A stretch of DNA of 64,000 nt from Anisodus tanguticus (GCA_034509755.1 CM067559.1:16784501-16848500); one strand, 5' to 3'; shown: positions 1-11,769, numbered from the stretch's first letter. Program-made: numbers and translations. The notes: generated from the sequence alone by a model not told the origin.

Positions 1-595
1 GGATTATATCAATTTTTCCTAGTGGGTCGGGTCGAGGAATTTTTTATTTAAAAAAAAATTGAATTTTCAGAACTGAAATTGACATTCACACCTACACTAC
101 CATGAAATTTACGTTGAAATCTATTGTGTATCGTGAGATGTTTATTAAAGAAAAAAGAAAATTAGAAACCGATTTGGGAAAAACACAAATTGATTGAAAA
201 AATGAACATCCGAGAGTAGAGTTATGACCATTTAAAGTTTCACCAATTTACAGCTACTTTCTCTCCCTACATTTTATGTCAATGCTTCCGTGATATGTTA
301 ATCAAGTTCATGCCGCATTCGACTTCCATAAAAGTTTTATTGATTGACTTCAATGACTATGATTCAAGAGATAGTAGTAGCCTAAAATAAAAAATAAGAA
401 TAATTATATATTTAATTCAGTTTTTTCGGTTCGGTTCGTATCCAAAATTTAAAAACCGAACCGAATCACTAAATCCTGATTCGTTTTTTCAAAAAATCGA
501 TTAAAAAAAAATTGAGAATTTTTTTTTTCGGTTCTTCGGGTTTTTTGCCCACCCCTACAGGGGGAGTTTAGTTTTAAAATTTTGTCAAACATCTC
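1..595. other. AT-rich intergenic DNA with the end of a hAT-like repeat
   Basis: No coding region is visible. Positions 420-560 hold inverted blocks of a CGGTTCGGTTCG type and finish in CCCACCCCTAC, which resembles the right terminus of common plant hAT-type non-autonomous elements (reverse complement GTAGGGGTGGG). A matching left end was not found, so it may lie outside the window. The short reading frames here are simple-sequence artefacts. Confidence 0.4.
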
Positions 596-604
596 GTGCT
601 TGCT

Positions 605-1598
605 AGGGCTAGCAATGGATCGGAGGTGGATCGGGTGGAGCTCAATCCGCCTCCACCCGCCAATCATTCATCCACCACTCGACCCATTCATCACCCTATT
701 TTTTCTTCATCCACATCCGATCCACCCATCATCCACGGATGAATCGGGTGGATCGGATGTTTCGTGGATGAAAATTATAGCACAATCAGTTAATCACCTA
801 AAATCCTTGGTAAAACGAAGAAAAAAAAGTACATCAAATAAATATCATAAAAAAATAATGTAATGTGCGTCAACAAGTTACCAGTTATTTTTTTAAAAAA
901 AAAGTAATGTGTGTCACAATTCTAAAACTCTTAAATATGTACTTTTGATATCCAAACAAATATTATATTCATGCTTCCTCCCCATAAATATAACCAGCCA
1001 ATTACAATGATCATTTTATTTTATTTAGTATTTCAGAAATATATTATAAAATATTTTTACATGAAACTTTCTAGAAACTGTGCTTGAAATGACAGTTTAA
1101 TAAAGAACAAGTGAGCTCAGGAAAGTCAAGCAATCAGATTACATAATATAAGTTGTTGTGATGAGATATTCAGCTGTGTCATTGCAGTCATTTGGCCACA
1201 AATTTTTCATAATATTTGATAGCCTATATTCTATTTCATAACTCATATGCAGGTATAAATTCTTGATGTAACTTTGAAAGTAGGTATGTCCTATTTATTA
1301 ATTGTAGACAAATTGAAAGAGAATGATGATCCTTTGATTTTCATGTGACTTGAAATAATGATTCAAAGAAAGACATACTTTCTTTGCTTATACATCTAAG
1401 TTTTCTAGAATTTAATTATGTAGTTTAAATTAATTTATAAACGGGTGGATGGATGGGTCGGGTGGTGGGTTGGATGTATATCCACCCGAATCCGACCCGA
1501 TCCGTCACCCGATTAAAATCCGTGTTTTGTCAGATTTTTGTCCATATAATCGGGTCGGGTGGATCGGATATCCATCGGAGTGAAATTGTCAGCCCCAG
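605..1598. mobile_element. Non-autonomous hAT-like element with 8-bp TSD
   Basis: The left end reads AGGGCTAGCAAT and the right end, reverse complemented, CTGGGGCTGACAAT, an imperfect terminal inverted repeat. The element is flanked by TGCTTGCT at 597-604 and again at 1599-1606, the 8-bp duplication expected of hAT transposases. Both subterminal regions (610-770 and 1440-1585) are packed with GGGTGGATCGG / GGGTCGGGT motifs in both orientations, typical of hAT transposase-binding arrays. The AT-rich interior has no transposase, so movement would need an enzyme in trans. An open frame at 582-863 only crosses the repeats and is not a gene. Confidence 0.75.
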
Positions 1599-1847
1599 TG
1601 CTTGCTAAAATCAAAATATCTTTTAAATAAAAACTTTCATTTAAATTTAGATAATTACATATATATTTTATGTTTGGCCATTACTAAGATTTGAAATATT
1701 TGGAGAGTATTTTAAATTAGTGTTTATTTATCAAACTGACCCATTATTTTAACTTCAAACTTGAAATATAAATTTTATAAAGTTTGAAAACAAGCTTTAG
1801 GACCTTTTCAATTTTTTACTCATAAAACTTACTTATATTTCCTCTGT

Positions 1848-2063
1848 CCCAATTTAAGTGTCTTACTTTTCTTTTTGATCTTTCAAAAAAAGTGTTTCTT
1901 TTTATATTTAGTAAGTTTTTCAATCCCAAGACAAGTTTATGACCACAAGATTTAAAAGATCTCACACGTCTTTAATTTAAGATCACAAGATTCAAAAGTC
2001 TCTCTTTGTTTCTTAAACTTCGTGTCAAGTCAAACTAAGACACTTAAATTGGGACGGATTGAG
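1848..2063. mobile_element. Stowaway-like MITE
   Basis: A 216-bp element bounded by TA dinucleotides (1846-1847 and 2064-2065). The termini are inverted copies built around CTGTCCCAATTTAAGTGTCT on the left and GACACTTAAATTGGGACGG on the right. TA target duplication and the GTCCCAATTTAAGTG-type end are diagnostic of Stowaway (Tc1/mariner-derived) MITEs. The interior is AT-rich and non-coding. Confidence 0.8.
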
Positions 2064-2065
2064 TA

Positions 2066-2639
2066 TTTTAATAAACAAAAGTTCAAATTCTATTTTTTTT
2101 CAAATTCTCAACCAAAGCCATGTCCTAACGCCCACTAACCATGCGTTTGGACATGAATTGGATGATATTTGAAAAAAGAAAGTAATATTTGAAGTTAAGT
2201 TCAAGAAAAGAAAAGGTATTAGAAAATTAAAATTATGTTTGGACATGCATTTCATATGAAATAATAAATTATTTTATTTGCAAAACAATTTTTCAAGTTG
2301 GATGAAAATTAACATAATGTATGACCAAATATTTTAAATTATGCCGAATTTAAATGTAAATTATGTCTTAGGAAATGTAAATTATGCCGCGCTAAAGAGA
2401 TGTTGGAAATTTACTAATATGAAATTAAGTATATCCCATTATTTATGACTCAAACAATTGGGGTCACGTACGTCGGAAACGTTGTTTCCACACACGTGCA
2501 CACGTAGTGTCAAGTATCGCAAATTTCATTAGTGAAAGAGATATTGGTACGTATGTAATACGTTTGAGACATAGAATGATGGACGGTTATTGGCCAAATG
2601 ACAAAGTATTCCACTTGGTAAACGAAGGAAAAAGTGTAC
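2066..2639. other. Intergenic, AT-rich, no gene seen
   Basis: No gene is supported. GTTTGGACATG occurs twice (about 2143-2154 and 2237-2248), which may mark another small MITE, but paired ends and a target duplication could not be fixed. A GC-rich block follows at about 2650-2790 and may belong to the leader or LTR of the copia element downstream. Confidence 0.3.
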
Positions 2640-3361
2640 AAAGTGTAAGATGAAACGAGTCGGAAGTCGCCGCGAAGGGCCGCGGCGCAGCCCCGTCGGA
2701 GCCGAGGTGCCGGAGTGCCACGACGCCTCCCAGGGAGCACCGCGACGCTATTTCGCAGAGTCGTGGCGCTTCGAAGGCAGAATGCTGCGACGGGAAGTTG
2801 GAAAGTTCTGACCTTTGGGCTGATTTTAGAGCATTGAATCTCCATTACTTGGCACATGAATTCAGCCATTATTTGGCTGAATGTAACCCCTCCATCAAGT
2901 GTCATTACATGGCTATTGAAGGCCATTAGTTGGCTAGTTGAAGGGTCATCTCATTACACTATAAATTGAGGCATTTGGCTCAATTGTTCACTACACTTAG
3001 AAATATTTACAGAAATTTCTAACATTTTCTTCTTCCTCTCTAGCAAGTCTACTACACTCAAAGTTCTTCAAGAGTAACACTTGAGTTTCCTTTGCTCAAT
3101 TGTTAAGTTGATGTTGTATCTTGGGAGACTATTGCCCGACAACGTAAAAGGAGATATACGGGGCAATCTTGTCTTAAAGACAGAGTGTCATCACTCGACT
3201 CAGCAAATCACACAAGGAGTTTGTTTCATTCTTGATTTCCAGTTTTATTGTAATATTTTGTTTATCCTTTCTAGCAATTGTAATATTTACTTACTTCCAT
3301 TTCCCTGTATTTATTGTAACCCATAATTTTAAGACAAGATTTGTTGTAAGTACTTAGAAAG

Positions 3362-4345
3362 ATGACTGGAAGAGAACAACTCACTTCTGATTCTGCTGCT
3401 GCTACTACTCAAGGCAACCCCTCTGCCTTCCCCACTACTCAAGACACACCAAATGCCTTTCCGGTTGCTCAAGGCTCAACCAGCGCCTTTTCTGCTGCTC
3501 AAGGGAACGCTCCAGTTCCTCTACCCACTGGATTCCATCATGAATGCCCAGAAAAGTTCATGGGCGCCAATTTCAAGAGATGGCAACAGAAGATGCTCTT
3601 TTATCTGACTGTTATGGGAATGACTCATTTCCTAACAGAAGATCCTCTACAAGCTGGAGATGAAATGGACCCTTCGCCTACTGAAATGGCTGAAGGGGGC
3701 CAAGGTATCCATGTCATTAATGGCATGAAGATGGTTCTTGATGCATGGAGTCATAGTGATTTCATGTGTAAGAACTATATTTTGAACTGCTTGTCAGACC
3801 CTCTCTACACGGTGTATTGCACCGTTGGCACCACCAAAGAGTTACGGGAGAAGCTGCAAAAGAAGTACAACGCACAAGATGCAGGTACTAAGAAATTCAT
3901 CGTTGGGAAATTCCTGAAATTTCAAATGGTGGATAGTAAAACAGTGATGTCCCAAGTCCAGGAATTCCAAATGATTCTACATCACCTAGATTTGGAAGGT
4001 ATGAAACCAAATGAGCAAGTTTTTGGTTGCATCACGGATTGAAAAGTTACCTCCTCGTGGAATGAGTTTATGAGTTACTTAAAACTCAAGACAAAGGAGA
4101 TGACCTTTGAAGAACTTATTATCAAACTCCAGATTCAGGAAGATAATAAGAAGGCCTTGCCTAGGGGGAAACAGCCCACGGAGGCAAAGGTAAATCTGGC
4201 TGAGGCCAAAGGGAACCCAAGTAAGAAGCACAAGTTCCAGAAAGACGGCAAGACCCAAGCGGCGGAGAAGTTCAAAAGAAACTGTCACCACTGTGGGAAA
4301 CCTGGTCACATGATCAAGGACTGCCGCAAGCTCAAGACTGAGTAA
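3362..4345 (+). pseudogene. Copia F gag, interrupted by one stop
   Basis: The first 226 codons from ATG 3362 encode a low-complexity N-terminus and a copia-type capsid region (CPEKFMGANFKRWQQKM onward). The frame meets TGA at 4040-4042 and resumes in the same frame to 4345. Near its end is a CCHC zinc knuckle (C-H-H-C-G-K-P-G-H-M-I-K-D-C, about 4283-4324), the nucleic-acid-binding part of the nucleocapsid. Gag would package element RNA. The interruption is a nonsense change, not a frameshift. Confidence 0.8.
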
Positions 4346-5491
4346 CAAGAGAAGGCCAAGGCCCAGGCTAACGTCATCAAAGACAGGCTTCCGGACGACA
4401 TGATTGAGGAGTTCTCAGCGGTGGTGCTTGAAGCAAACCTTGTTGAGAATCCCATGCAATGGTAGATGGACACATGTGCTACAAGACACATCTGTTCCAA
4501 TAGAGATACCTTCTCCACTTATATACCAGTTACTAACAAGAAGTTATTCATCGGTAACAACGCTTCCTCTGACGTGCTGGGGGTAGGAAAGGTAGTCCTG
4601 AAGATGACTTCTGGAAAGGAGCTCACTCTGAAGGAGGTGATGCATGTTCCTGAGATTAGGAGAAATTTAATTTCAGGTAATTTATTGGTTAATGCTGGTT
4701 TTAGGCTAGTGTTTGAGTCCAATAAATTTGTAATCACCAAGAATGGAACATTTGTGGGAAGGGGCTTCGTCTGTGAAGGTTCTTCTTGCTTGCTTGAGTC
4801 CTCTAATTTATGACATCATATATTAAAACATGTTAACTACAAGTCCATCCAAACGTTGGTAAAGTTAGAGTTGTTGCCGTCTATCGACGTAAACCCTTAA
4901 CATAAGTGTGAGGTGTGCGGAGAGGCAAAACTCACAAAGCTTCCTTTTCGATCCATCGAAAGAAATACCGCTCCTCTAGAACTTATTCACACAGATATAT
5001 ATGATTTAAAGTTTGCACAAACTAGGGGGATCAAGTACTTTGTGACATTCATTGATGATAGCACAAGGTATTGTTACCTTTACTTGTTGAAAAGTAAAGA
5101 TGAAGCCTTTGAAGCGTTCCGACATTACAAAGCAGAAGTTGAGAACCAACTAAGCATACAGATTAAATCCATTCGTAGCGATAGAGGGGGAGAATACGTA
5201 GCGCCATTTGAGGAATATTGTGCCCAATCATGCATTGTTCATCAAACGACGGCTCCATACTCACCTCAGTAGAACGGTGTGGCGGAACGTAAGAACCGCA
5301 CATTGAAGGAAATGATGAATGATTTGCTCATCAATTCCGGTCTTCCCCAAAACATGTGGGGAGAAGCCGTCCTTACCGATAATACGATTCTTAACAGAGT
5401 CCCACATAAGGGTAAGGACAAAACTCCATATGAATCATGGAAGGGAAAGAAACCCACAAAAGATGTTAAAGGGAAAAAATTACAAATTTAA
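4346..5491 (+). pseudogene. Copia F protease and integrase remnant
   Basis: Same frame as gag, with stops at about 4343 (TAA), 4463 (TAG), 4811 (TGA) and 5270 (TAG). The protease begins MDTCATRHIC at 4466; its active site reads D-T-C-A rather than the usual D-T-G-A, so it is probably inactive. The integrase has a CxxC from its zinc finger (CEVCGEAKLTKLPF, about 4909) and the catalytic core (LIHTDIYD, then IRSDRGGEY and the conserved NGVAERKNRTL block after the 5270 stop). RT and RNase H are missing, so the truncation removes about half of pol. Confidence 0.8.
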
Positions 5492-5815
5492 AGGGTAAAA
5501 AATAAATACCACCCCACAATAAGGTCATTTGTGCTAATGACCAACTCAAATCTTCCTCGCAAAAGCTAGGATTCTTTCTTGTCACATAAGTATCCAAAGG
5601 CCCAATTGGGAGAACTTGGGTATAATATAGGAACCCAAAATCTGAAATACTAGTACTTAGTTAATTTGAGCTTTCATCTGGGAAGGAGCCACTTAATAGT
5701 TACTTCTCTCTCAATTCATAGTCCAAAACTTAAAACTTTGAAATCCTTGCAGCTGAGTTTCCAATTAGACATGTTAGATCTTTAGTGAGAGGCATATAGG
5801 ACCTTTTTGGCGAGG
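5492..5815. other. Intergenic, no gene seen
   Basis: AT-rich sequence between the copia fragment and a possible TIR element. No motif or coding potential was recognised. Confidence 0.4.
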
Positions 5816-6679
5816 ACAATTGAGAAGATTTGGCAAAAAGGCCACTTTAAAACTTAAATTGGCCAACAAATTACTTAATTTCTTTTTTATTTATTTTTGT
5901 GAATTAAGGTTTCTGATATGTGGGCACGGGTTACTTTAACAATTTTTGAAAGTTTGAAATTTTAAATTTCTACACTTAAAGTTCATTTGAATTGTATTAA
6001 AATATACAAAAATTCACCCTCTTTTCTCCTAAAGTATGAATAAGTCTCCCGCTCTCTCTCTCCCTCTTTTCTATCAAAATCTCAATTTCTCCATTCGATT
6101 TTTCTTTTCTCCAGAGCTCGGAAGCTCTCCAATCGTCGTCTCAGGCATGTTAATTAATTTTGCATCAGTTTTGGGGCATTTTGAGCTCCATATTGCCTAT
6201 ATAAAAGTTCCTATTTTTTTTTAATTTGATAAATCCTATTGTTAATAAAGTTCTGGGTTTTTTCAAAATTTTGAAACTTTAGCCCCTTTTTTTTAATTGA
6301 AATATGTGTTATTTCTACTTATTTTGCTTGTTTCGATCGTTCTTTTTTTCGAATCGAAAGTCGTCGTTCGTTAGACAAGGCCCACGTGCTGTGCATCTCT
6401 GATGTTCTGCTCGTGGAATAGAAAGAGTTCGTTGCATCAACAAAGTGTATTAGTCAAAAACTCAATCCATCTTTGTCCAGCCAGCTCATAACAAAATGTT
6501 AGACCAATCTCAGGGCTGACACAACCGAATTGGTTGAGGAAAAGGAACCCCCAGCGACCAAGCACTCCCGCCCGTAAAAAGGGAGTTAAGAAAAACTCTT
6601 GTTTATTACCAATGAATAATAATGAAAGTACTTATTTTTTTTAAAAACTAAATATCCAATTCATAAAAATGGAAGAAAG

Positions 6680-7160
6680 ATGACACGACCTTTTATGACT
6701 ATTGCTCATTTTGAGCATAAAACTCGAAAGCCAGGATCTTTCAGAAAACGGATTCCTATTCAAAGAGTGCATAACCGCATGGATAAGCTCACACTCAAGT
6801 GCCCCCCGAACCGCGCGAAATGGTCGCCTATTACACTGCTCACGGTCATTATGATCAGAAACTCACTCTCTGGAGAATTTTATTGACCTCACATATAACA
6901 TGGAGAATCTGGTTAGCACCCATATTGTTGAAGGCCCGCTGATAGAGCTGGGCGGGGAGGCGATACTTGTTATCAGGTCAGAGAGAGGCCTGGCCCGTAA
7001 GCTGGCTTACATCTCTTTTCCATTCAAGAGTTCTTATGCATTTCCACGCCCCTGTCAAAAAAGAATTGCTCATCAAACTCAGACTACCACAGAGTCACAA
7101 AAGAGAGAATGTCTATGATTCAAATAATGATGGATTGAGCTGGCTAATCACTTGATGACC
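6680..7160 (+). other. Unrecognised gene-like remnant with short overlapping frames
   Basis: Short plus-strand frames (6680-6886, 6900-7118, 6967-7155) lie in a patch of higher GC and more balanced composition than the surroundings. Base use from about 6360 to 7330 suggests a decayed coding or organelle-derived segment. I could not identify a protein family, and no single frame runs through the region. It could be a nuclear insertion of plastid or mitochondrial DNA or a captured gene fragment. Confidence 0.2.
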
Positions 7161-8040
7161 CGGTGGAGAATGTGAACTTCTTTTCGATAAGGGGAGGCTA
7201 TTCTTGAAAAGAATAGGTATGTTCAACTAGTTATTTGAACTATTCAATAAGAATAGGGATTTTCAATGCTAGAAATGCCCCTTATCAACACTGGATCACG
7301 ACTCATAGAATCTATTCCTTTTGTTTTTGCAAATTCATCTTGGTCTATTACTAGACTTGAAATTTTAGCCTTTTTTGTTGATCGAAATATGTATTATTTC
7401 TACTTATTTTGGTACCGCTTTTTATATTTTTCAAATTTATAACGCCCAATTACTAGGCTTGTTGTCAATTATTAGTGTCTTATATTGTGGTTGGTCAACA
7501 CCACTCTATTGTTTGTATGTAGATCACATACAGTAGATGACAATGCACATTCTCTATGTGTAATCTTTGAAAAGTTCGAAAAAAGAGCATGATGATCTGA
7601 CCACCATCTTCCTACCCCCTAATAGACTATTATTTTTATGTAGTTTTTTGTAAAACTTTTATTTATGAAAAAAGAGAATGGATGAGTTTGATCAAGAAAA
7701 GAGACAATGGAGGAGCTAGTTTGATCAAGAAAAAAAGGCAATGGAGGAGTTTGGACTTTGAATCGATTTTATGTAGGGAAAGATGTATTGTTACAATTAT
7801 AAATTTAAGAATTTTTTATTTCATACTGTTGTAAAATAATTTGTGGTCTGTCAATTGAAAAAAGGCTAAGTGTGTTGCATCAATTACAAGCCAAATCGAA
7901 AATAAACCACTTTGGTCTATAATAACTCACTGCTTAGGATAATTTTAGACCATTTTGATCGATGATAAACTAGAGAAATAAAGACGACTGTTGGAATGTG
8001 AATCATGCTGAATTTGCACTAATCTAACGGGATTTTTTTT

Positions 8041-8100
8041 AAAATTCAAACCCAAAACCCAAACCCCAAACGCCAAACCCCGAACCCTAACCTCCAACCC
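8041..8100. repeat. Short telomere-like AACCC-rich tract
   Basis: About 60 bp of degenerate AAACCC / AACCCTAA-like units immediately left of the foldback. Only one exact plant telomere-like CCCTAA is present, so this is probably a chance or transposon-end repeat and not an old telomere. Confidence 0.35.
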
Positions 8101-9546
8101 CAAATCCCAAATTGCACAAATCAAAGGGACTCTGGATAGGTATACCATAAACCGACCATCGTTAATAGCTAACAATTACCATTTAGGGTTGACTTCACAT
8201 ATGGTCAATAATTATCCACATGTTATATATAGACCAAGGACACTATTTGTCTAAAAGACATAAATAAATAAATTAAATAAAAGGACTTGTCACTATTTAA
8301 ACATTTTAATACATCATATAAGAGTCTCGATCCATTGAACACATTATCAAAAGAGTTTTAGGACAAGTAATGGTACTTAAAAGGTCAATATTTGTCTAAA
8401 AAGGATATAAATAAATGAAATGAAATAAAATAAAAAAGATATATAACTATTTAAACATTATAATAACGCTTTACTACATTATATGAGAGTTCCCATTCAT
8501 TGAACACATGATCAAAATGATTTTAGGACAAGTAATGGTACTTAAAAGACCAATATTTATCTTAAAATCCATAAATAAATAAAATAAAATAAATAATTAA
8601 ACTTGATACTATTTAACCATTATAATAACTCTTTAAACATCATATGAGAGTCCACATCAATTGAAAAAATGATCCAAAGAGTTTAAGCACAAGTAATGGT
8701 TGTCCTTAGAACAAGGTTATGCTTTGAGAACAATAAATTATTGTTAGACTAATTGAATACTAGTGTTATGATTATCATCACGTGCCCTAAGACTCTTTTA
8801 ATAATGTGTTTAATGGATTAGTACTCTCATATTATGTATTAAAGTGTTATTATAATGTTTAAATAATATAGAGTCTTTTTATTTATTTTATTTTATTTAT
8901 GACCTTTTTAGACAAATATTGATCTTTTAAGTATCATTACTTGTTCTAAAACTCTTTTGATCATGTGTTTATGGGGACTCTCATATGATGCATTAAAGTT
9001 TTATTATAATATTTAAATAGTATCAAGTCTTTTTATTTATTTATTTTATTTATTTATGGCTTTTAGACAAATATTGACATTTTAAGTATCATTACTTGTC
9101 CTAAAACTCTTTTTATCATGTGCTCAATGGATGGAGACTCTCATTTGATGTATGAAAGTGTTATAATGATATTTAAATAGTTTCAAGTCTTTTTATTTAT
9201 TTTATTTTATTTATTTATGACTTTTTAGACAAATATTGACCTTTTAAGTACCATTACTTGACCTAAAACTCTTTTGATCATGTGTTTAATGGATGAGGAT
9301 TCTCATATGATGTATTAAAGTATTATTATAATATTTAAATAATGGCATCTTATTATTTATTTAATTTTATTTATTTATGACTTTTTAGACAAATATTGTC
9401 CTTGGTCTATATACAACATGTGAAAAATTATTGACCATCCATGAAGTTGAGCCTAAATGATAACTATTAGCTATTGACGATGTTCGGTTTATGGTATACC
9501 TATGCATGGTCTCTTAGATTTGTGCAATTTGTGATTTGGGATTGGG
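8094..9546. mobile_element. Foldback (long inverted-repeat) element with repeated arms
   Basis: The two halves are inverted copies. The outer left arm (8094-8230, containing AGGTATACCATAAACCG) pairs with 9400-9546 (CGGTTTATGGTATACCT). The inner arms are imperfect tandem units of roughly 130-170 bp: three on the left starting near 8270, 8400 and 8560, and four in opposite orientation on the right between about 8800 and 9400. Each unit carries TTTTAGGACAAGTAATGGT or its complement. The loop is about 90 bp (8700-8790). No transposase is present. Such a structure can extrude or be transcribed as a long hairpin; the class (foldback versus MULE or hAT derivative) is not settled. Confidence 0.75.
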
Positions 9547-10186
9547 ATTTGTTGTTTCATTTCTTTTAAACTTTTTTTGTTTGTTACACTCTTCGTCATC
9601 ACTATCAGAATCATCCTAGTCACCTTGCTCATAAAAATTCAGTTCCAATATTTTGAGGTATGTAATCACCACCTACTATAATATATATTATGCAATCGAC
9701 AGCATAGTAAATCTATAATAGACTATGGCTATGGTCTATGACTGTAATCGACACCACAATAAATTGTGCGGATTGATTTTCTGATGAAAAGCCGTAATTT
9801 TTGCCGGAAACGGGATCTGAAAAGTGAAGAAATCGAGAGCTTTTGAAGGGAAATATTTATTTTTTTTTTAATTTTTTGGGATAATTAAATGGAAAGAAAT
9901 ATTTAATTTTCTATTTATTTTTGGGTAATTAAAATGGTGGGGGTTGAGGGCCAAAATATATTTTTTAAAACTTTGGATTAGATTTGGACGCAACAAAGAA
10001 TGACATTAATAATAGACGACCTTTTAGCCAATACTTTAAGACTTGAACCTTTTCACCAATATAAATCTTCAAAATGACTTTTTGACAAAGAGTCCCAGAA
10101 CAACCTGCTAGATTTGAATTGTGAACTTATCATACCATTCTTTTAATATTGAAGCAATTATAATAACAACTTCAACGCTTCAATTC

Positions 10187-10374
10187 CAAATTAGTTAAAG
10201 TTGAATTTTGTGATATATGTGAAAACTTTCACTATATATTCATTTGTAGGGCTTGATAAGCGAAAAATGATGCACTAGAGCAAATTAGTTAAAGTTGAAT
10301 TTTGTGATATATGTGAAAACTTCCACTATATATCCATTTGTAGGGCTTGATAAGCGAAAAATGATGCACTAGAG
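10187..10374. repeat. 94-bp direct tandem duplication
   Basis: Positions 10187-10280 and 10281-10374 are adjacent copies differing at only two or three bases (for example CTTTCACTATATATTC versus CTTCCACTATATATCC). Each begins CAAATTAGTTAAAG and ends GATGCACTAGAG. It is a recent local duplication in non-coding DNA. Confidence 0.9.
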
Positions 10375-11317
10375 TGGTCAAGGATGAACCAACAACTCTA
10401 CATATTTGAAGTAATTCTATCGGATATAACATTAGATGGACCCCAGACAAAGAAGAGAAATTAACAAAGGTACTAGTAACTAGAGAGCAAAATAATCTTC
10501 ATTCTCTATTTTTTTTAGTTAAATAGCATAAGATAAATAATTACAAACAAAAGGATGGGGACATAAAACCAAAACCTCTAAAGGAAAATCAAAAAAAGAA
10601 AAAAAAAATCCGGATAAAATACAGAGAACCTATGGAGGCCAAAGGTTCTCTCCTTGTGCCCAAACCTGAATCTAAGCTTCTGTAATCCTCAAATCGCAAA
10701 CAAAGAATGAGTATAGTTCATATGAATACATTCAGCAGAGTCCAATTTTGTCATATCTTTATTCTAATCTATCAGTTCAATTTCTGTCATTGATATAATT
10801 TCTGATTTTTCCATTTAAACTTTGTTTCTTTAATTCTTCTTCCCATGTCATACCTTAATTCCACAAAATTTATGACACAATATCCTCTCCTCCCAAATTA
10901 CAAAAACAAAAATAAAAGATCTTTCTCTTGCTCTTTTCACTTCAGTGTCTAAGAACGAAATAGTATCGAATCTTTTCAAAGAATTCGTCCAACTTTTCAC
11001 AAAATAGGTAAATATCTTGGCATTTTCTCTGTCCCTTTCCATCATTTTCACTGATTTAGTTCTCTGTTATGAAAGTTAAACATTTATAAGGAATTGGAAA
11101 AAGGAAAAAAAATCAGCTATGGGGGAGGATATAAAGCATAAGAAGGAGAAATCAAACGGAAAGGTTGGACAATTAGCCGATGGAGATGTAGTGGTGTATT
11201 AAATATAGTGAGCATGGAGCAACAAATACAATGATACCAGGTAATTTAGTTGTATTTATGCAAGCACTTACAGGAACATTCGTAAAATATTTACGTAGTA
11301 TAAGGATAACTATTCAA
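10375..11317. other. Intergenic, AT-rich, no gene seen
   Basis: AT-rich sequence with several A/T homopolymers. A 67-codon minus-strand frame (10848-11051) has no recognisable domain and AT-driven composition, so it is not called. Confidence 0.4.
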
Positions 11318-11660
11318 GAAAATGGTTAGTTGATGGAGATTTTAACGAACTTATAAATAATGCTGATAAAGGGCTAGAAGCCTTTCCCGCACAAAGGATT
11401 TCTAGGATATTATCAATTATTGTGAATTTATAGATCTGGGCTATAAAGGAAGTCATTACACATGGCTTAACAAGAGATTTAAACAAAAAAAAAAAACACT
11501 AATTTATGAACGACTGGATCGTTTCTTTGCCAATAATGACTGGCTTATGGCTTACCCAAATGCCCAAGTTCTTCATCGCCCCCGTTATTTTTTATTTTTT
11601 GGTCACTATCATTTTATTACCTGGAAATTTACACAATTTTAGTATCATAACCCTCTAGAG
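11318..11660 (+). pseudogene. LINE (L1-type) endonuclease fragment
   Basis: Translation around 11319 gives KWLVDGDFNEL, the conserved apurinic-endonuclease motif (GDFNE) of plant L1-type ORF2. Downstream, across stops and an A-run frameshift near 11490-11502, come residues matching the usual HxWxN, L-x-ERLDRFFANNDW and a final HYHF that stands where family members have SDH. The N-terminal part, the reverse transcriptase and a poly-A tail are absent. It is a short degenerate piece of a non-LTR retrotransposon. Confidence 0.7.
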
Positions 11661-11769
11661 TTGGACATGATCCCAACTTCTAGCGCACCATCACAACAAC
11701 TATTATTCTTATTTAACAACAGTAATAGGGAGTGCATATTCCGATTTGAGTCAATGTAGTCATTCCACT

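Larger units (their letters stand above)
2640..5491 (+). mobile_element. Element F: 3'-truncated Ty1/copia retrotransposon
   Basis: Order seen: a leader or LTR-like segment (about 2640-3361, with TATA-like ACTATAAATTG near 2958), gag, aspartic protease, integrase, then an abrupt end at 5491 before reverse transcriptase. This order (integrase before the missing RT) is that of Ty1/copia. No 3' LTR or convincing primer-binding site was found, so the left border is uncertain; the GC-rich block at 2650-2790 stands out from the surroundings. The element is a decayed fragment. Confidence 0.7.
5820..10090. mobile_element. Possible long terminal-inverted-repeat DNA element
   Basis: The left end (GAAGATTTGGCAAAAAGG, about 5825, continuing to TTGGCCAAC) resembles the reverse complement of about 10030-10075 (GAAGATTTATATTGGTGAAA, then AAGTCTTAAAGTATTGGCT). 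The match is gapped, and no target duplication was established. The sequence between has gene-like patches: a pyrimidine-rich stretch at 6020-6150, unrecognised short frames at 6680-7155, and a long foldback at 8094-9546. MULE-type elements can carry captured host sequence in this way, but the assignment is an inference. Confidence 0.3.

Noticed and set aside
582..863. 93-codon plus-strand frame
   Set aside because: It runs through the subterminal repeats of the hAT-like element; histidine/proline richness follows from the repeat sequence.
4079..4348. 89-codon minus-strand frame
   Set aside because: Antisense of the copia F nucleocapsid region, whose plus frame carries a recognisable zinc knuckle.
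6680..7118. Possible plastid or mitochondrial gene insertion
   Set aside because: Composition is suggestive, but I could not match any organelle protein or RNA, so no name is given.
8041..8100. Interstitial telomere
   Set aside because: Units are degenerate AAACCC-type with only one canonical match; more likely part of a transposon end.
10848..11051. 67-codon minus-strand frame
   Set aside because: No domain, AT-driven composition, and no promoter or splice context.
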